A stretch of 64,000 nucleotides of DNA from contig CALOFM010000019.1 in the NCBI GenBank assembly GCA_942492625.1, positions 62,001 through 126,000 of the forward strand, in the 5' to 3' direction. A program made the position numbers and the translations under genes. Of this stretch, positions 55,822 through 64,000 are shown piece by piece. Position 1 is the first letter of the stretch. Each line of letters opens with the position of its first letter. The notes beneath the pieces were generated by a model that was not told where the DNA came from, did not search any database, and saw only the letters and a list, made by a program, of their open reading frames with translations. The DNA is from Thiosymbion sp942492625 (GTDB lineage Bacteria; Pseudomonadota; Gammaproteobacteria; Chromatiales; Chromatiaceae).

Positions 55822-58221
55822 CTACTCCGCCGTTGCCGGCTCGTCGTCGTCAATCGCGGCATCCTCAGACGTATCGGTCTCGGTCTTCTCGGGCTTTGGC
55901 TTCTCGGACTCGGTTGCGCCGGCCGCTGGTTGCTCCGGCTCCGCCTTGTCGTCGCCCTGGGGATCGGCGGCTGACTCCGGCGCCGACTCGGCTGTCTTCC
56001 TATCCGCCCCTTCCGCGGTGGCATCCGCGCTGTGCTGTGCCGGCGAGACCAAAGACGAAAGGTTCATCTGCGCCAGCCAGCCATCGAGCCAACCGACCCG
56101 CCAAGCGCCCACAATCGCGCCCACCAGGATCAGCAGCAACAAGTACAGCCCCCAGGGCTGGCCCTTCTGCGCGAAGGGATCGTTCATCGAACGCCGGGAA
56201 CCCGGCGGCAATACCGCGGTACGCGTCAGCGTGGTGCCGAAGGGCACGTTGATCCGGGCGAGGGTGTTCACGGCCCACCCGTTGGCGTCAAGGATCGGCC
56301 CCAGGTTGCGCCGGCGAAGCTTCATGTACGCCATCAGCATTGATGGGCCCGAGATGACGAAGATGATGCCCAGCACTGCCAGGGGGATCTGCCACCAGGC
56401 AAGGCCCAGGAAGCCGGTCACCACCGCCGCCAGTGCCGTTCCGATGGCGCCAAGCGCGAGGCCAGCGGCCGCGAAGATACCGGCGAACTTGGCGATATCA
56501 AACGGGGCTGCGGACTCGGCCTTGCCGCTCTCCGCCTTCGCCGACAGATTGGCAACGCCCTCCGCCGATGCGCTCTCGACCGCCTTTTCGCGGGCACCCG
56601 CAAACTTCTGGATCTGCTCGGCAATCATTCGTGCCAGTCGCTTGTAGGGGCCCCAAAAGGCCTGACGGACACTGATGGGCTGGTCGATGATACGGGTGAT
56701 GACCGCATCCCAGTCCTGCCCGGCGCGGTCGTAGAACACGCCATGCCGGCCGACCATCAAGTTGTCACTGTCGCCATTGGTGAAGGCGGCTACGATGGTA
56801 CGCTTGTCGCTACCTCCGCGCCGGGTGCAGTCGCAGTAGGCCAGGTAGGTGCCACTCAGCACCGCCATGTTCGCGTGTGCGGCCACATCCCGCACCTCGA
56901 CGCAGAGGTCGCAGCTGCGGCCATCCAGGTATAGTGTGCCGGCCTGGAAGATGGCACGCTGGTCTTCGCTGTAGAAATCCTCCAGGGAAACGAAATTGCG
57001 CAGCAGCTGATAAAGGTGCTGGCGGTAGTGGATCAGCCGATCCACCGCGGCAATTGCGTCCACCTCATCGGAGAGCTTCTCGTCCTCGGCGATCAGTGCA
57101 GTGATCCGCGCCGGCATATCCGCCGCGAGCAGCCCCCTTACGCGCTCGATGCCGAGGCCATGCACCGCAACTCCGCGCATCCGCTCTACCCAGGCGGCAT
57201 GGGCGCTGAACCGGCCGCTGAGATCCCGCCAGTGAGCGACATCAAGCGTATCCTGCGGACCGAGCAGGGGCTCTACGACGGTATCACGAAAGCGGTGCAG
57301 CTCCTGCGCCCAGGCAGGGTTGACACCGTCCTGCAGAGGCAGCCCAAGCGCCGCCGCGGCGCGGGCCAGCGGGAAGCGCGCAAGCTCCGCGTTGGCCGCG
57401 GACAATTCCGTCAGCGACATCGACGCGTAATCGGTGTCCGCCGGATTCAGTGCGGTAGCCGCCGCCGGATCGTATCCAACCAGCGCCGCGCGGGTGAAGT
57501 AGTCGTCGATTTTCGCGCGCACCGCAGAAAAGGCGGCAGCGGCCACCTCGGTCGCATCGCCGAGTGGCAGGATCTGCGTCGCATCCACCTCTGCCTCTGC
57601 ATACCAGGACAGGTAGGCGTTTGCCTGCTCGACGAACCGGTCGAGCTGCTCCGCGGACAGGCCCTCGGCCCCGGAGCGGTCTGCCGTGCCGCCGACACAC
57701 CCGAGGATGTCCTCGATCGCCGCCGCCAGCTCCTCGTCCTCGCCGGCTGCTGCGGGCGGCACGATGCCGTCGCCGTTGAAACGCATCGCCGTAATGATCC
57801 TATTGGTGTCCGCGGTGTCGGCTGCGTCGATGCGATCGGCGTCGGCCACGCCCAGATTTTCGAGAACGGCGCGGGCACTGCGCAACACCTTGTCGCCCTC
57901 CTCGGTTTCCGCGTTGATCGCAGCCAACGGCAGGCCGGTCTCACCGGAGAGCAGGTCGTTCGGGTCACGCAGCACCCGGCACGTCCAGTCCACCGCGGCG
58001 ACAATCTCCGGCACGCGGATACGTCCGTCGCCGTCGGTGTCGAGCAGCGACAAGGTGTGGATGTCGAAATCGACCCCTGTGGTCGGGCAGCTCAACGCGG
58101 CCCAGAGTTTCTGATCCAGCTCCGGCAGGTGACAAATGTCGGCGCCGCTTTCGAGCATGACTTGATCGAAGCCGCCGAGACGTCGAAAACGCCAGCGATG
58201 CTCGGTTCCGGACTTGGCCAT
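55822..58221 (-). CDS. Large EF-hand membrane protein of unknown function
   Basis: 799 residues. A complete EF-hand loop runs from D61 to E72 (DTDGDGRIRVPE) with a second partial loop near NGDGIVPP. A long soluble, mostly helical region follows (about 80-560), with CxxC-like pairs in SCDLCVEV and CDCTRRGG. Two membrane helices lie near 605-660, a third near 695-715, and an acidic Pro/Glu/Ala-rich tail ends the protein. It probably senses or uses Ca2+ at the inner membrane. Intact despite lying among relics at the tRNA-proximal end of the island. Confidence 0.65.
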   Translation of the reverse strand: MAKSGTEHRWRFRRLGGFDQVMLESGADICHLPELDQKLWAALSCPTTGVDFDIHTLSLLDTDGDGRIRVPEIVAAVDWTCRVLRDPNDLLSGETGLPLAAINAETEEGDKVLRSARAVLENLGVADADRIDAADTADTNRIITAMRFNGDGIVPPAAAGEDEELAAAIEDILGCVGGTADRSGAEGLSAEQLDRFVEQANAYLSWYAEAEVDATQILPLGDATEVAAAAFSAVRAKIDDYFTRAALVGYDPAAATALNPADTDYASMSLTELSAANAELARFPLARAAAALGLPLQDGVNPAWAQELHRFRDTVVEPLLGPQDTLDVAHWRDLSGRFSAHAAWVERMRGVAVHGLGIERVRGLLAADMPARITALIAEDEKLSDEVDAIAAVDRLIHYRQHLYQLLRNFVSLEDFYSEDQRAIFQAGTLYLDGRSCDLCVEVRDVAAHANMAVLSGTYLAYCDCTRRGGSDKRTIVAAFTNGDSDNLMVGRHGVFYDRAGQDWDAVITRIIDQPISVRQAFWGPYKRLARMIAEQIQKFAGAREKAVESASAEGVANLSAKAESGKAESAAPFDIAKFAGIFAAAGLALGAIGTALAAVVTGFLGLAWWQIPLAVLGIIFVISGPSMLMAYMKLRRRNLGPILDANGWAVNTLARINVPFGTTLTRTAVLPPGSRRSMNDPFAQKGQPWGLYLLLLILVGAIVGAWRVGWLDGWLAQMNLSSLVSPAQHSADATAEGADRKTAESAPESAADPQGDDKAEPEQPAAGATESEKPKPEKTETDTSEDAAIDDDEPATAE

Positions 58222-58799
58222 GTGTAACTCCTCGATAAGGGCCTATGGGGCCAGGGAAACCGCGCTAGGTTAGCGATTGCGGTACGACGGTTCAACGGGA
58301 TTGCGTATCTGGCGCTGACGACAAATCAGCACCGTGCAACCCCTGACTCAATGTTTGACTATCATCGAACGAATTTGGGTAACGTCCGCTTTGGTTGCGT
58401 TACCGCTGCTCCTAATCAGAGGTTCGATGTCTCTTCAGGATCGTCTACGGACCTTTCCACCGACCCTTCAGCGGTGACGCAGTGCCGCAGACTAAGCCAG
58501 TGGCGAGGTAGGCGGTTTTGAGAAATTCGCTATGAAATAGGGTTGAAAATAACAGGAGGTCTGCAGGGAGAACACCCCGTCGTCGAGTTGGTAAATGGCA
58601 AATACCCACGATGCGGCAAGCAGCAACTGGAGCCGGGCCAACTGAAGTGGCATGACGATCAGGACGGACCGCCGAAGCGCGCCGCCTGACAACATTCACA
58701 GGTCTCCCCGCTCCAGGGAGACCCAAACCACCTTTCTTCTCTGCGGTAGTCCAGGTTGCGCGGGTAGTCTCTGCGTTTCCCGCAAAGCCCCGCCGTTAC
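58222..58799. other. Island tRNA-proximal edge without integrase
   Basis: About 580 bp. An integrase gene would be expected here, but no frame shows integrase motifs. A perfect 8-bp hairpin (GGTCTCCC 58701-58708, GGGAGACC 58716-58723) lies downstream of the tRNA cluster and might contribute to its termination, though no T-run is present. Confidence 0.45.
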
Positions 58800-58875
58800 T
58801 GGTGGGCCGTGAAGGATTCGAACCTTCGACCAATGGATTAAGAGTCCACTGCTCTACCAGCTGAGCTAACGGCCC
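58800..58875 (-). tRNA. tRNA-Lys(CUU)
   Basis: 76 nt including encoded CCA. Acceptor GGGCCGT/ACGGCCC, anticodon loop CTCTTAA (anticodon CUU), T-arm GGTTCGAATCC. Its 3' end is the proximal attachment site of the island (copy at 38706). Confidence 0.97.
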
Positions 58876-58936
58876 AAAATCAATGACGCCAACTTGACGC
58901 GCTCGGCGCAGCCTGTTCAACAACGTCGCTTCAATA

Positions 58937-59013
58937 TGGGGTGGACGATGGGGATCGAACCCACGACCACAGGTGCCACAAACCTGCGCTCTACCGACTG
59001 AGCTACGTCCACC
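58937..59013 (-). tRNA. tRNA-His(GUG)
   Basis: 77 nt counting the extra 5' G(-1) and encoded CCA. Anticodon loop TTGTGGC gives GUG. Discriminator C and G-1 are the histidine identity elements. Confidence 0.97.
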
Positions 59014-59081
59014 ATAGTGCAACTGCTTCCGTCCAGTCCCTGGGCTGCGCGGTGCCATACACCGCGCGTCTGGTATTCTTT

Positions 59082-59158
<77 letters not shown>

Positions 59159-59179
59159 TCGGCACGTCTTCCCAGCGTA

Positions 59180-59256
59180 TGGTCGGGGTAGAGGGATTCG
59201 AACCCCCGACATCCTGCTCCCAAAGCAGGCGCGCTACCAGACTGCGCTATACCCCG
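59180..59256 (-). tRNA. tRNA-Pro(UGG)
   Basis: 77 nt with CCA. Acceptor CGGGGTA pairs with TACCCCG. Anticodon loop TTTGGGA gives UGG. First gene of the four-tRNA cluster Pro-Arg-His-Lys. Confidence 0.97.
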
Positions 59257-59433
59257 CTTTCCGACATGATCCTGTCACGGAAGACCGGAAATAATACGCA
59301 TCCATCCCGATTTCGTCAAATCAAACGCTGCGCCGCTTGCGGCCAGTGGATGTAACGAGCGCATCTTGCAAAGGTCGGCGCCGCCGCTATCATGCCGGAA
59401 TGTCAAGCATCAATCGACCGGACCGGTAATTCC

Positions 59434-60297
59434 ATGAGTGCAAAAATACTCGACGGCAAGGCCATTTCCGCCGATGTCCGAGCCGTGGTCAAAGCCAAAG
59501 TCGATGCCCTGCTGGCCGCTGGTGGGCGCCGGCCGGGACTGGCGGTTGTCCTCGTGGGTGGCGATCCGGCATCCCAGGTCTACGTCCGACACAAGCGCAA
59601 GGCCTGCGAAGAGGTGGGATTCCACTCCGAGCAGCACGAGCTGTCTGCGGAGACTTCTCAGGAGCGGCTGTTGGAGCTGATCGATTCCCTCAACGAGGAC
59701 GCGCAGATCGATGGCATCCTGGTCCAGCTGCCGCTGCCGGACCAGATAGACGAGGAGGCGGTCATCGAGCGCATCCTGCCCACCAAGGACGTAGACGGCT
59801 TCCACCCCTACAACGTCGGCAGGCTGGTTCTGCGCATGCCCGTCCTGCGCCCCTGCACACCCAAGGGCATCATGACCATGCTGGGTCGCACCGGGCAAGA
59901 GCTCGAAGGATTGGACGCGGTCATCATCGGCCAGTCCAATATCGTGGGCCGGCCCATGGCCTTGGAGCTCCTGGCCGCCCGCTGCACCATAACGGTCTGT
60001 CACAGCCGCACCAAGCACCTGGCCGAAAAGGCCAGCAATGCGGACGTGCTGGTGGCTGCGGTTGGCCGTCCGCGGTTCGTGCCGGGGGACTGGGTAAAGG
60101 AGGGCGCCCTGGTCATCGACGTGGGCATCAACCGCACTGACGGCAAGCTGGTGGGAGACGTGGACTTCGACGGCGCCAGCCAACGCGCCGGCTGGATCAC
60201 GCCCGTTCCCGGGGGCGTCGGCCCCATGACCATCGCCAGCCTGCTGGAGAACACCCTGCAGGCCGCAGAGCTGCATGCGGCGGAGGCCGGCGGCTAG
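59434..60297 (+). CDS. folD: Methylenetetrahydrofolate dehydrogenase/cyclohydrolase
   Basis: 287 residues. It interconverts methylene-, methenyl- and formyl-tetrahydrofolate. Catalytic YVRHKRKACEEVG with the active-site lysine, GILVQLPLP, KDVDGFHPYNVGRL, the NADP loop GQSNIVGRP and the C-terminal PVPGGVGPMTIASLLENT are all present. It starts at the ATG at 59434. Confidence 0.97.
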   Translation: MSAKILDGKAISADVRAVVKAKVDALLAAGGRRPGLAVVLVGGDPASQVYVRHKRKACEEVGFHSEQHELSAETSQERLLELIDSLNEDAQIDGILVQLPLPDQIDEEAVIERILPTKDVDGFHPYNVGRLVLRMPVLRPCTPKGIMTMLGRTGQELEGLDAVIIGQSNIVGRPMALELLAARCTITVCHSRTKHLAEKASNADVLVAAVGRPRFVPGDWVKEGALVIDVGINRTDGKLVGDVDFDGASQRAGWITPVPGGVGPMTIASLLENTLQAAELHAAEAGG

Positions 60298-60419
60298 CGC
60301 CTACGCCTGTCGAAAATCAATCGGCCTCTACTTCGCCCGAATCGGTTTTTTCGGGTCCGGCACCCACAGGGATTGAAGCTCGAGATTCAGCGTTTAGAAA
60401 AGCGAAGAAAGCCCCCGCT

Positions 60420-61802
60420 TCACCCCCGCCGCCAGGTGGTTCCAGCAGCCCCGTCTTCCAAGAGGATGCCGGCTTCCTGCAGCTCGTCACGGATGCGATC
60501 CGCCTCGTCCCAGCTCTTGGACTTGCGTGCCTCCACCCGTTGCCGGATCAATTCCTCGATATCCGCATTGCTCAGGCCCTCATGCGAGCCGCCCCCGCGC
60601 AGATAGGACTCCGGATCGTCCTGGAGAACGCCCAGCACCGCTCCGTGATACCTGAGCTCTGCGCCCAATCCGGCCGCCGATGGTTCATCCCCGGGTCGCA
60701 CTCGGTTGATCTCGCGCACCAGGTCGAACAGCACCGCCAATGCCTCGGGGGTGTTGAAGTCGTCGTCCATGGCAGCGTGAAAACGATCGCGAAAGACCTC
60801 GCCGCCTGCCGGCTCGGCTGCGGGCAGCCCCCGCAGCGCCGTGTACAAGCGGGTCAAGGCACCGCGGGCGTTGTCCAGGTGCTCATCGTCGTAATTGAGC
60901 GGGCTGCGATACTGGCTGGTGAGGATGAAGTAGCGCACCTCCTCGGGCCGGTAGCGGGTCAGGATCTCGCGCACGGTGAAGAAGTTACCCAGGGACTTGG
61001 ACATCTTCTCCTCATTCACCCGAACGAAGCCGTTGTGCATCCACAGGTTAACGAAGGGCTCGCCGGTGGCCCCCTCGGACTGGGCGATCTCGTTCTCGTG
61101 ATGGGGAAACTGCAGGTCGGCGCCACCGCCGTGGATGTCGAAGTGATTGCCAAGGCAGCAGGTGGACATGGCCGAGCACTCTATGTGCCAGCCGGGCCGG
61201 CCCGCACCCCAGGGGGAATCCCAGGCCGGCTCCCCTGGCTTGGCGGACTTCCACAGGGCGAAGTCCAGGGGATCGCGCTTGGCGTCCTCAACATCGACTC
61301 GGGCGCCCGCACGCAGCTCCTTCGGGTCCTTGCCCGAGAGCCTGCCGTAACCCTCGAAGCTGGACACCGAATAGTAGACGTCGCCGTTATCCGCCACGTA
61401 GGCGTGTCGTTTGTCCAGCAGGGCCCGGATCATGGCCAGGATCTCGTCCATGTGAGCGGTCGCCCGGGGCTCATCGCTCGGGGGCAGGATGCCCAGGGCT
61501 TGCGAGTCCTCGTGCATGGCCGCGATGAACCGCTCCGTAAGCTCCCCGAAAGGCTCGCCCTTCTCGTTGGCTCGATTGATGATCTTGTCGTCAATATCGG
61601 TGATGTTGCGGACGTAGTTGACCTCGAAGCCGCGCTCGCGAAAGTACCGGGACACCACGTCGAAGACCACCATCACCCTGGCATGTCCCAGATGGCAGAG
61701 GTCGTAGACGGTCATACCACAGACGTACATGCGCACCTTTCCGGGCTCGATGGGTACGAAATCCTCTTTCCGCCTGGTCAGGCTGTTATAGATCTGGAGC
61801 AT
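60420..61802 (-). CDS. cysS: Cysteinyl-tRNA synthetase
   Basis: 460 residues, class I synthetase. HLGH (37-40) is the HIGH motif, KMSKSLGN the KMSKS motif, and C28 with ECSAMSTCCLG and HHENEIAQSE the zinc site that recognises cysteine. The C-terminal DALR-type domain is present. It is convergent with folD and divergent from the cyclophilin genes. Confidence 0.97.
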   Translation of the reverse strand: MLQIYNSLTRRKEDFVPIEPGKVRMYVCGMTVYDLCHLGHARVMVVFDVVSRYFRERGFEVNYVRNITDIDDKIINRANEKGEPFGELTERFIAAMHEDSQALGILPPSDEPRATAHMDEILAMIRALLDKRHAYVADNGDVYYSVSSFEGYGRLSGKDPKELRAGARVDVEDAKRDPLDFALWKSAKPGEPAWDSPWGAGRPGWHIECSAMSTCCLGNHFDIHGGGADLQFPHHENEIAQSEGATGEPFVNLWMHNGFVRVNEEKMSKSLGNFFTVREILTRYRPEEVRYFILTSQYRSPLNYDDEHLDNARGALTRLYTALRGLPAAEPAGGEVFRDRFHAAMDDDFNTPEALAVLFDLVREINRVRPGDEPSAAGLGAELRYHGAVLGVLQDDPESYLRGGGSHEGLSNADIEELIRQRVEARKSKSWDEADRIRDELQEAGILLEDGAAGTTWRRG

Positions 61803-61948
61803 CTTGGGGGGAACCGGGAGTGGGTAAAGCTGAGGGATGTTAACAAAGCAGCCCTAAGGCGCAAGAGCCAAAGGCTTTCCCGACCCGGCCAAAGTCCGTA
61901 ACATGCGCCGCTGACTCGATTCTGATTTCGGCAAAGGGGAACCCAAAC

Positions 61949-62527
61949 ATGAGACGACTCCTGGCAACAGCCACCACCCTGCTCATCCTGCTCGGCACCA
62001 CCGCCTCGGCCTTGGCGGAGAATCCCAAGGTGACAATCCAAACCAGCAAGGGCTCCATCACCGCAGAGCTCTACCGCGACAAAGCCCCGAAGAGCGTGGA
62101 CAACTTCCTCACCTATGTGAACGAGGGCTTCTACAACGGGACCATCTTCCACCGGGTCATCGACGGCTTCATGATCCAGGGCGGCGGATTCGGCCAGGAC
62201 ATGAAGAAAAAATCCACCCACGCCCCAATCAAGAACGAGGCGGACAACGGACTGAAGAACGAGCGCGGCACCCTGGCCATGGCCCGCACCAGCGACCCGG
62301 ATTCGGCCACCGCGCAGTTCTTCATCAACCACAAGGACAACGACTTCCTGAACCATACACCCAAAGACCAGCGCGGCTGGGGCTATTCCGTCTTCGGCAA
62401 GGTAACCGAGGGTATGGACGTGGTGGACGCCATCGCCACCACACCCACCGGACCCGGCGCCCCGTTTCCGAAAGACGTGCCCCGGAGCACCGTCGTCATC
62501 GAGAGTATCAGCCTCGCCAAAGACTGA
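61949..62527 (+). CDS. ppiA: Periplasmic cyclophilin-type peptidyl-prolyl isomerase
   Basis: 192 residues with a signal peptide (about 1-23, ending ASALA) and a cyclophilin domain. The active-site arginine lies in FHRVIDGFMIQGGG; TAQFFINHKDNDFLN and GYSVFGKVTEGMDVVD follow. It speeds proline isomerisation in exported proteins. A cytoplasmic paralogue follows 16 bp later. Confidence 0.93.
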   Translation: MRRLLATATTLLILLGTTASALAENPKVTIQTSKGSITAELYRDKAPKSVDNFLTYVNEGFYNGTIFHRVIDGFMIQGGGFGQDMKKKSTHAPIKNEADNGLKNERGTLAMARTSDPDSATAQFFINHKDNDFLNHTPKDQRGWGYSVFGKVTEGMDVVDAIATTPTGPGAPFPKDVPRSTVVIESISLAKD

Positions 62528-62543
62528 CCTGGAGAAGATACAC

Positions 62544-63035
62544 ATGATCAAGCTGACCACGAACCACGGCGACATCCTCATCGAGCTGGATGTGGAGAAG
62601 GCGCCCATCACCTGCGAGAACTTCGAGCGCTATGTGCGCGACGGCCATTTCGACGGCACCTTGTTCCACCGCGTGATCAACGGATTCATGATCCAAGGCG
62701 GGGGGATGAATCCGGACTTCAGCCAGAAGCCCACCCGCGAGCCGATCCAGAACGAAGCCAAGAACGGACTCAAGAACCTCACCGGCACCCTCGCTATGGC
62801 CCGCACCACGGAGCCCCACTCCGGCAGCTCCCAGTTCTTCATCAACGTTTCGGACAACGACTTTCTGGACTGCCCGGGACAGGACGGTTGGGGTTATTGC
62901 GTCTTTGGCCGCGTCAACGAGGGCATGGACGTGGTGAACGCCATTAAGGCCGTCAAGACCCGTTCCAAGGCCGGGCATCAGGACGTGCCGGTAGAGGACG
63001 TCATCATCGAGAAGGCAGAGATTGTCGAAAGCTGA
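62544..63035 (+). CDS. ppiB: Cytoplasmic cyclophilin-type peptidyl-prolyl isomerase
   Basis: 163 residues without signal peptide. FHRVINGFMIQGGGM carries the catalytic Arg; GSSQFFINVSDNDFLD and GYCVFGRVNEGMDVV are conserved. TGGAGAAG precedes the ATG. Close similarity to the gene upstream suggests a tandem duplication. Confidence 0.95.
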   Translation: MIKLTTNHGDILIELDVEKAPITCENFERYVRDGHFDGTLFHRVINGFMIQGGGMNPDFSQKPTREPIQNEAKNGLKNLTGTLAMARTTEPHSGSSQFFINVSDNDFLDCPGQDGWGYCVFGRVNEGMDVVNAIKAVKTRSKAGHQDVPVEDVIIEKAEIVES

Positions 63036-63179
63036 TTTTCAGCTTCGATCGGGATGAGGAGGTCATCAAATGGACGCGCATGGACGCAAAAAAACGATTC
63101 GAGCAACCCTAAGCTCTCCTCCTCGCCCAGCCTGAACACCCGGCAACGCGCTTGCACGGACATCGTTTGACCAGACATA

Positions 63180-63911
63180 GTGCCGGACTCTCTATTCATA
63201 TCCGACCTCCACCTCGCACCCGAGCGCCCGGCCACGGTGGGGCTCTTCCTCAACTTCCTAAGCGCGCGTGCAAGGGAGGCGCAGGCCCTCTATGTTCTCG
63301 GCGACCTGTTCGACGCCTGGATCGGCGACGACGACGACACCCGGCCCTATCCGGAGATTCGCGCTGCGCTGCGCGGGCTGACCGCATCCGGCACCCGTTG
63401 TTACCTGATGCACGGCAACCGCGACTTCCTGGTCGGCCGCGCCTTCGCCCGCGACGCCGGCTGCGCGCTCCTCAAGGACCCGCACTTGATGGATCTGGCA
63501 GGCACCCCCACATTGCTCATGCACGGCGACCTGCTGTGCACCGACGATATCCCCTATCAGAAGTTCCGGCGGCGCATCCGCAACCCGATCGTTACCCACA
63601 TCGCCCTATGGAAGTCCCTGGAGAAGCGTCGCGCGATGGCCGCCGACTACCGAAGAAAGAGCGGCGCGGCGATGGTGGAGAAGACACAAGACATCATGGA
63701 TGTGAACCAGCAAGCCGTGGAGGACTATATGCGTCGCTTCGGGGCCAGGCGGCTGATCCACGGCCACACCCATCGCCCTTCGGATCACTCCTTCGAGCTG
63801 GACGGCAGGACCGTATCGCGATCAGTGCTAGCCGAATGGCATGAGCACCGGGGGGAGGTGTTGGTCCACTCCGATGGGAGTTGGACAAGAGAGTCGATCG
63901 GACCTGGCTGA
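63180..63911 (+). CDS. lpxH: UDP-2,3-diacylglucosamine diphosphatase
   Basis: 243 residues of the calcineurin-like metallophosphatase fold. Metal motifs are SDLHLAPERP, GDLFDAWIGDDD, HGNRDFLVG, HGD (LMHGDLLCTDD) and HGHTHRP. It hydrolyses UDP-diacylglucosamine to lipid X in lipid A synthesis. GTG start. The order cysS/ppi/ppi/lpxH is common in gammaproteobacteria. Confidence 0.96.
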   Translation: MPDSLFISDLHLAPERPATVGLFLNFLSARAREAQALYVLGDLFDAWIGDDDDTRPYPEIRAALRGLTASGTRCYLMHGNRDFLVGRAFARDAGCALLKDPHLMDLAGTPTLLMHGDLLCTDDIPYQKFRRRIRNPIVTHIALWKSLEKRRAMAADYRRKSGAAMVEKTQDIMDVNQQAVEDYMRRFGARRLIHGHTHRPSDHSFELDGRTVSRSVLAEWHEHRGEVLVHSDGSWTRESIGPG

Positions 63912-63980
63912 ACCCTTCCTTGGGCGGAGCGCCGCCCACGCGATCAGGCGCTGGATCGCCGCTCACCCATAGTCGCAGCC

Positions 63981-64000
63981 GTGCGCCTCTTCCTCGTGAG
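63981..64000 (+). CDS. Possible start of a histidine-phosphatase gene (window edge)
   Basis: The last 20 bases, read from GTG, give VRLFLVR, as at the start of phosphoglycerate-mutase/histidine phosphatases (MRLFLVRHGE). Too short to be sure. Confidence 0.25.

Noticed and set aside
57016..58227. 403-residue plus-strand frame opposite the EF-hand gene
   Set aside because: Low-complexity Arg/Gly-rich text typical of antisense reading; the minus-strand gene has an EF-hand and membrane helices.
58492..58695. Small hydrophobic minus-strand frame near the tRNA cluster
   Set aside because: A hydrophobic stretch exists but no ribosome-binding site, homology or conservation can be shown.
60540..61901. 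453-residue frame opposite cysS
   Set aside because: Antisense shadow; cysS has all class I motifs.

Overview
The window is a GC-rich gammaproteobacterial chromosome segment. The core gene order ndk-rlmN-pilW-rodZ-hisS-yfgM-bamB-der, followed by xseA/guaB/guaA, matches the E. coli order read in reverse. Psd, LpxH, RodZ, BamB and Tgt/QueA also fit a gammaproteobacterium. A Chromatiales/Ectothiorhodospiraceae-like host is my inference from the style of the proteins; it has not been tested.

Layout. 1-5.2 kb: a truncated Fe-S (heterodisulfide reductase/GlpC-like) gene, rubrerythrin, a four-S1-domain RNA-binding protein, an L,D-transpeptidase lipoprotein and a DHH phosphoesterase. 5.5-13.4 kb: core block of nucleotide metabolism, 23S rRNA/tRNA modification, type IV pilus stability, cell shape, HisRS, outer-membrane assembly and the ribosome-assembly GTPase Der; ispG is missing from its usual place between rodZ and hisS. 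13.5-21.6 kb: an accessory insertion between der and xseA with small conserved proteins, a methyltransferase remnant, a secreted thioredoxin pair, a Rid/chorismatase-like protein next to a 2-oxoglutarate oxygenase, and an AT-richer glycosyltransferase. 21.6-31.4 kb: xseA, guaB, guaA, tadA, tRNA-Ser, tgt, a HAD hydrolase, msrA, queA and tRNA-Leu. 31.4-37.2 kb: a PilZ-like protein, a secreted SNase-like protein, msrB, a class V aminotransferase, a SCO-like protein lacking its cysteines, and psd. 37.7-38.6 kb: remains of an amino-acid ABC transporter.

38.7-58.8 kb is the main accessory region. A 46-bp, slightly decayed copy of the 3' half of tRNA-Lys(CUU) at 38706 lies in direct orientation to the intact tRNA-Lys at 58800. 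This is the footprint of a roughly 20-kb tRNA-integrated island. It carries a PIN-domain toxin-antitoxin pair with an operator palindrome, a pRiA4b ORF-3/DUF6880-like gene pair, a broken second toxin-antitoxin pair, a 569-aa protein with an arginine/histidine/tryptophan C-terminal motif, an IS1634-family element, a decayed DNA methyltransferase, a primase/helicase-like gene with two in-frame stops, a ParA remnant, a cassette of five exported proteins and a large EF-hand membrane protein. I see no integrase, so the island looks immobilised. One cassette gene, a serine hydrolase, contains five copies of an 8-bp repeat inside the coding sequence and is a candidate for phase variation.

58.8-64 kb: tRNA-Pro/Arg/His/Lys cluster, folD, cysS, two cyclophilins and lpxH. 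No CRISPR array or rRNA was seen.
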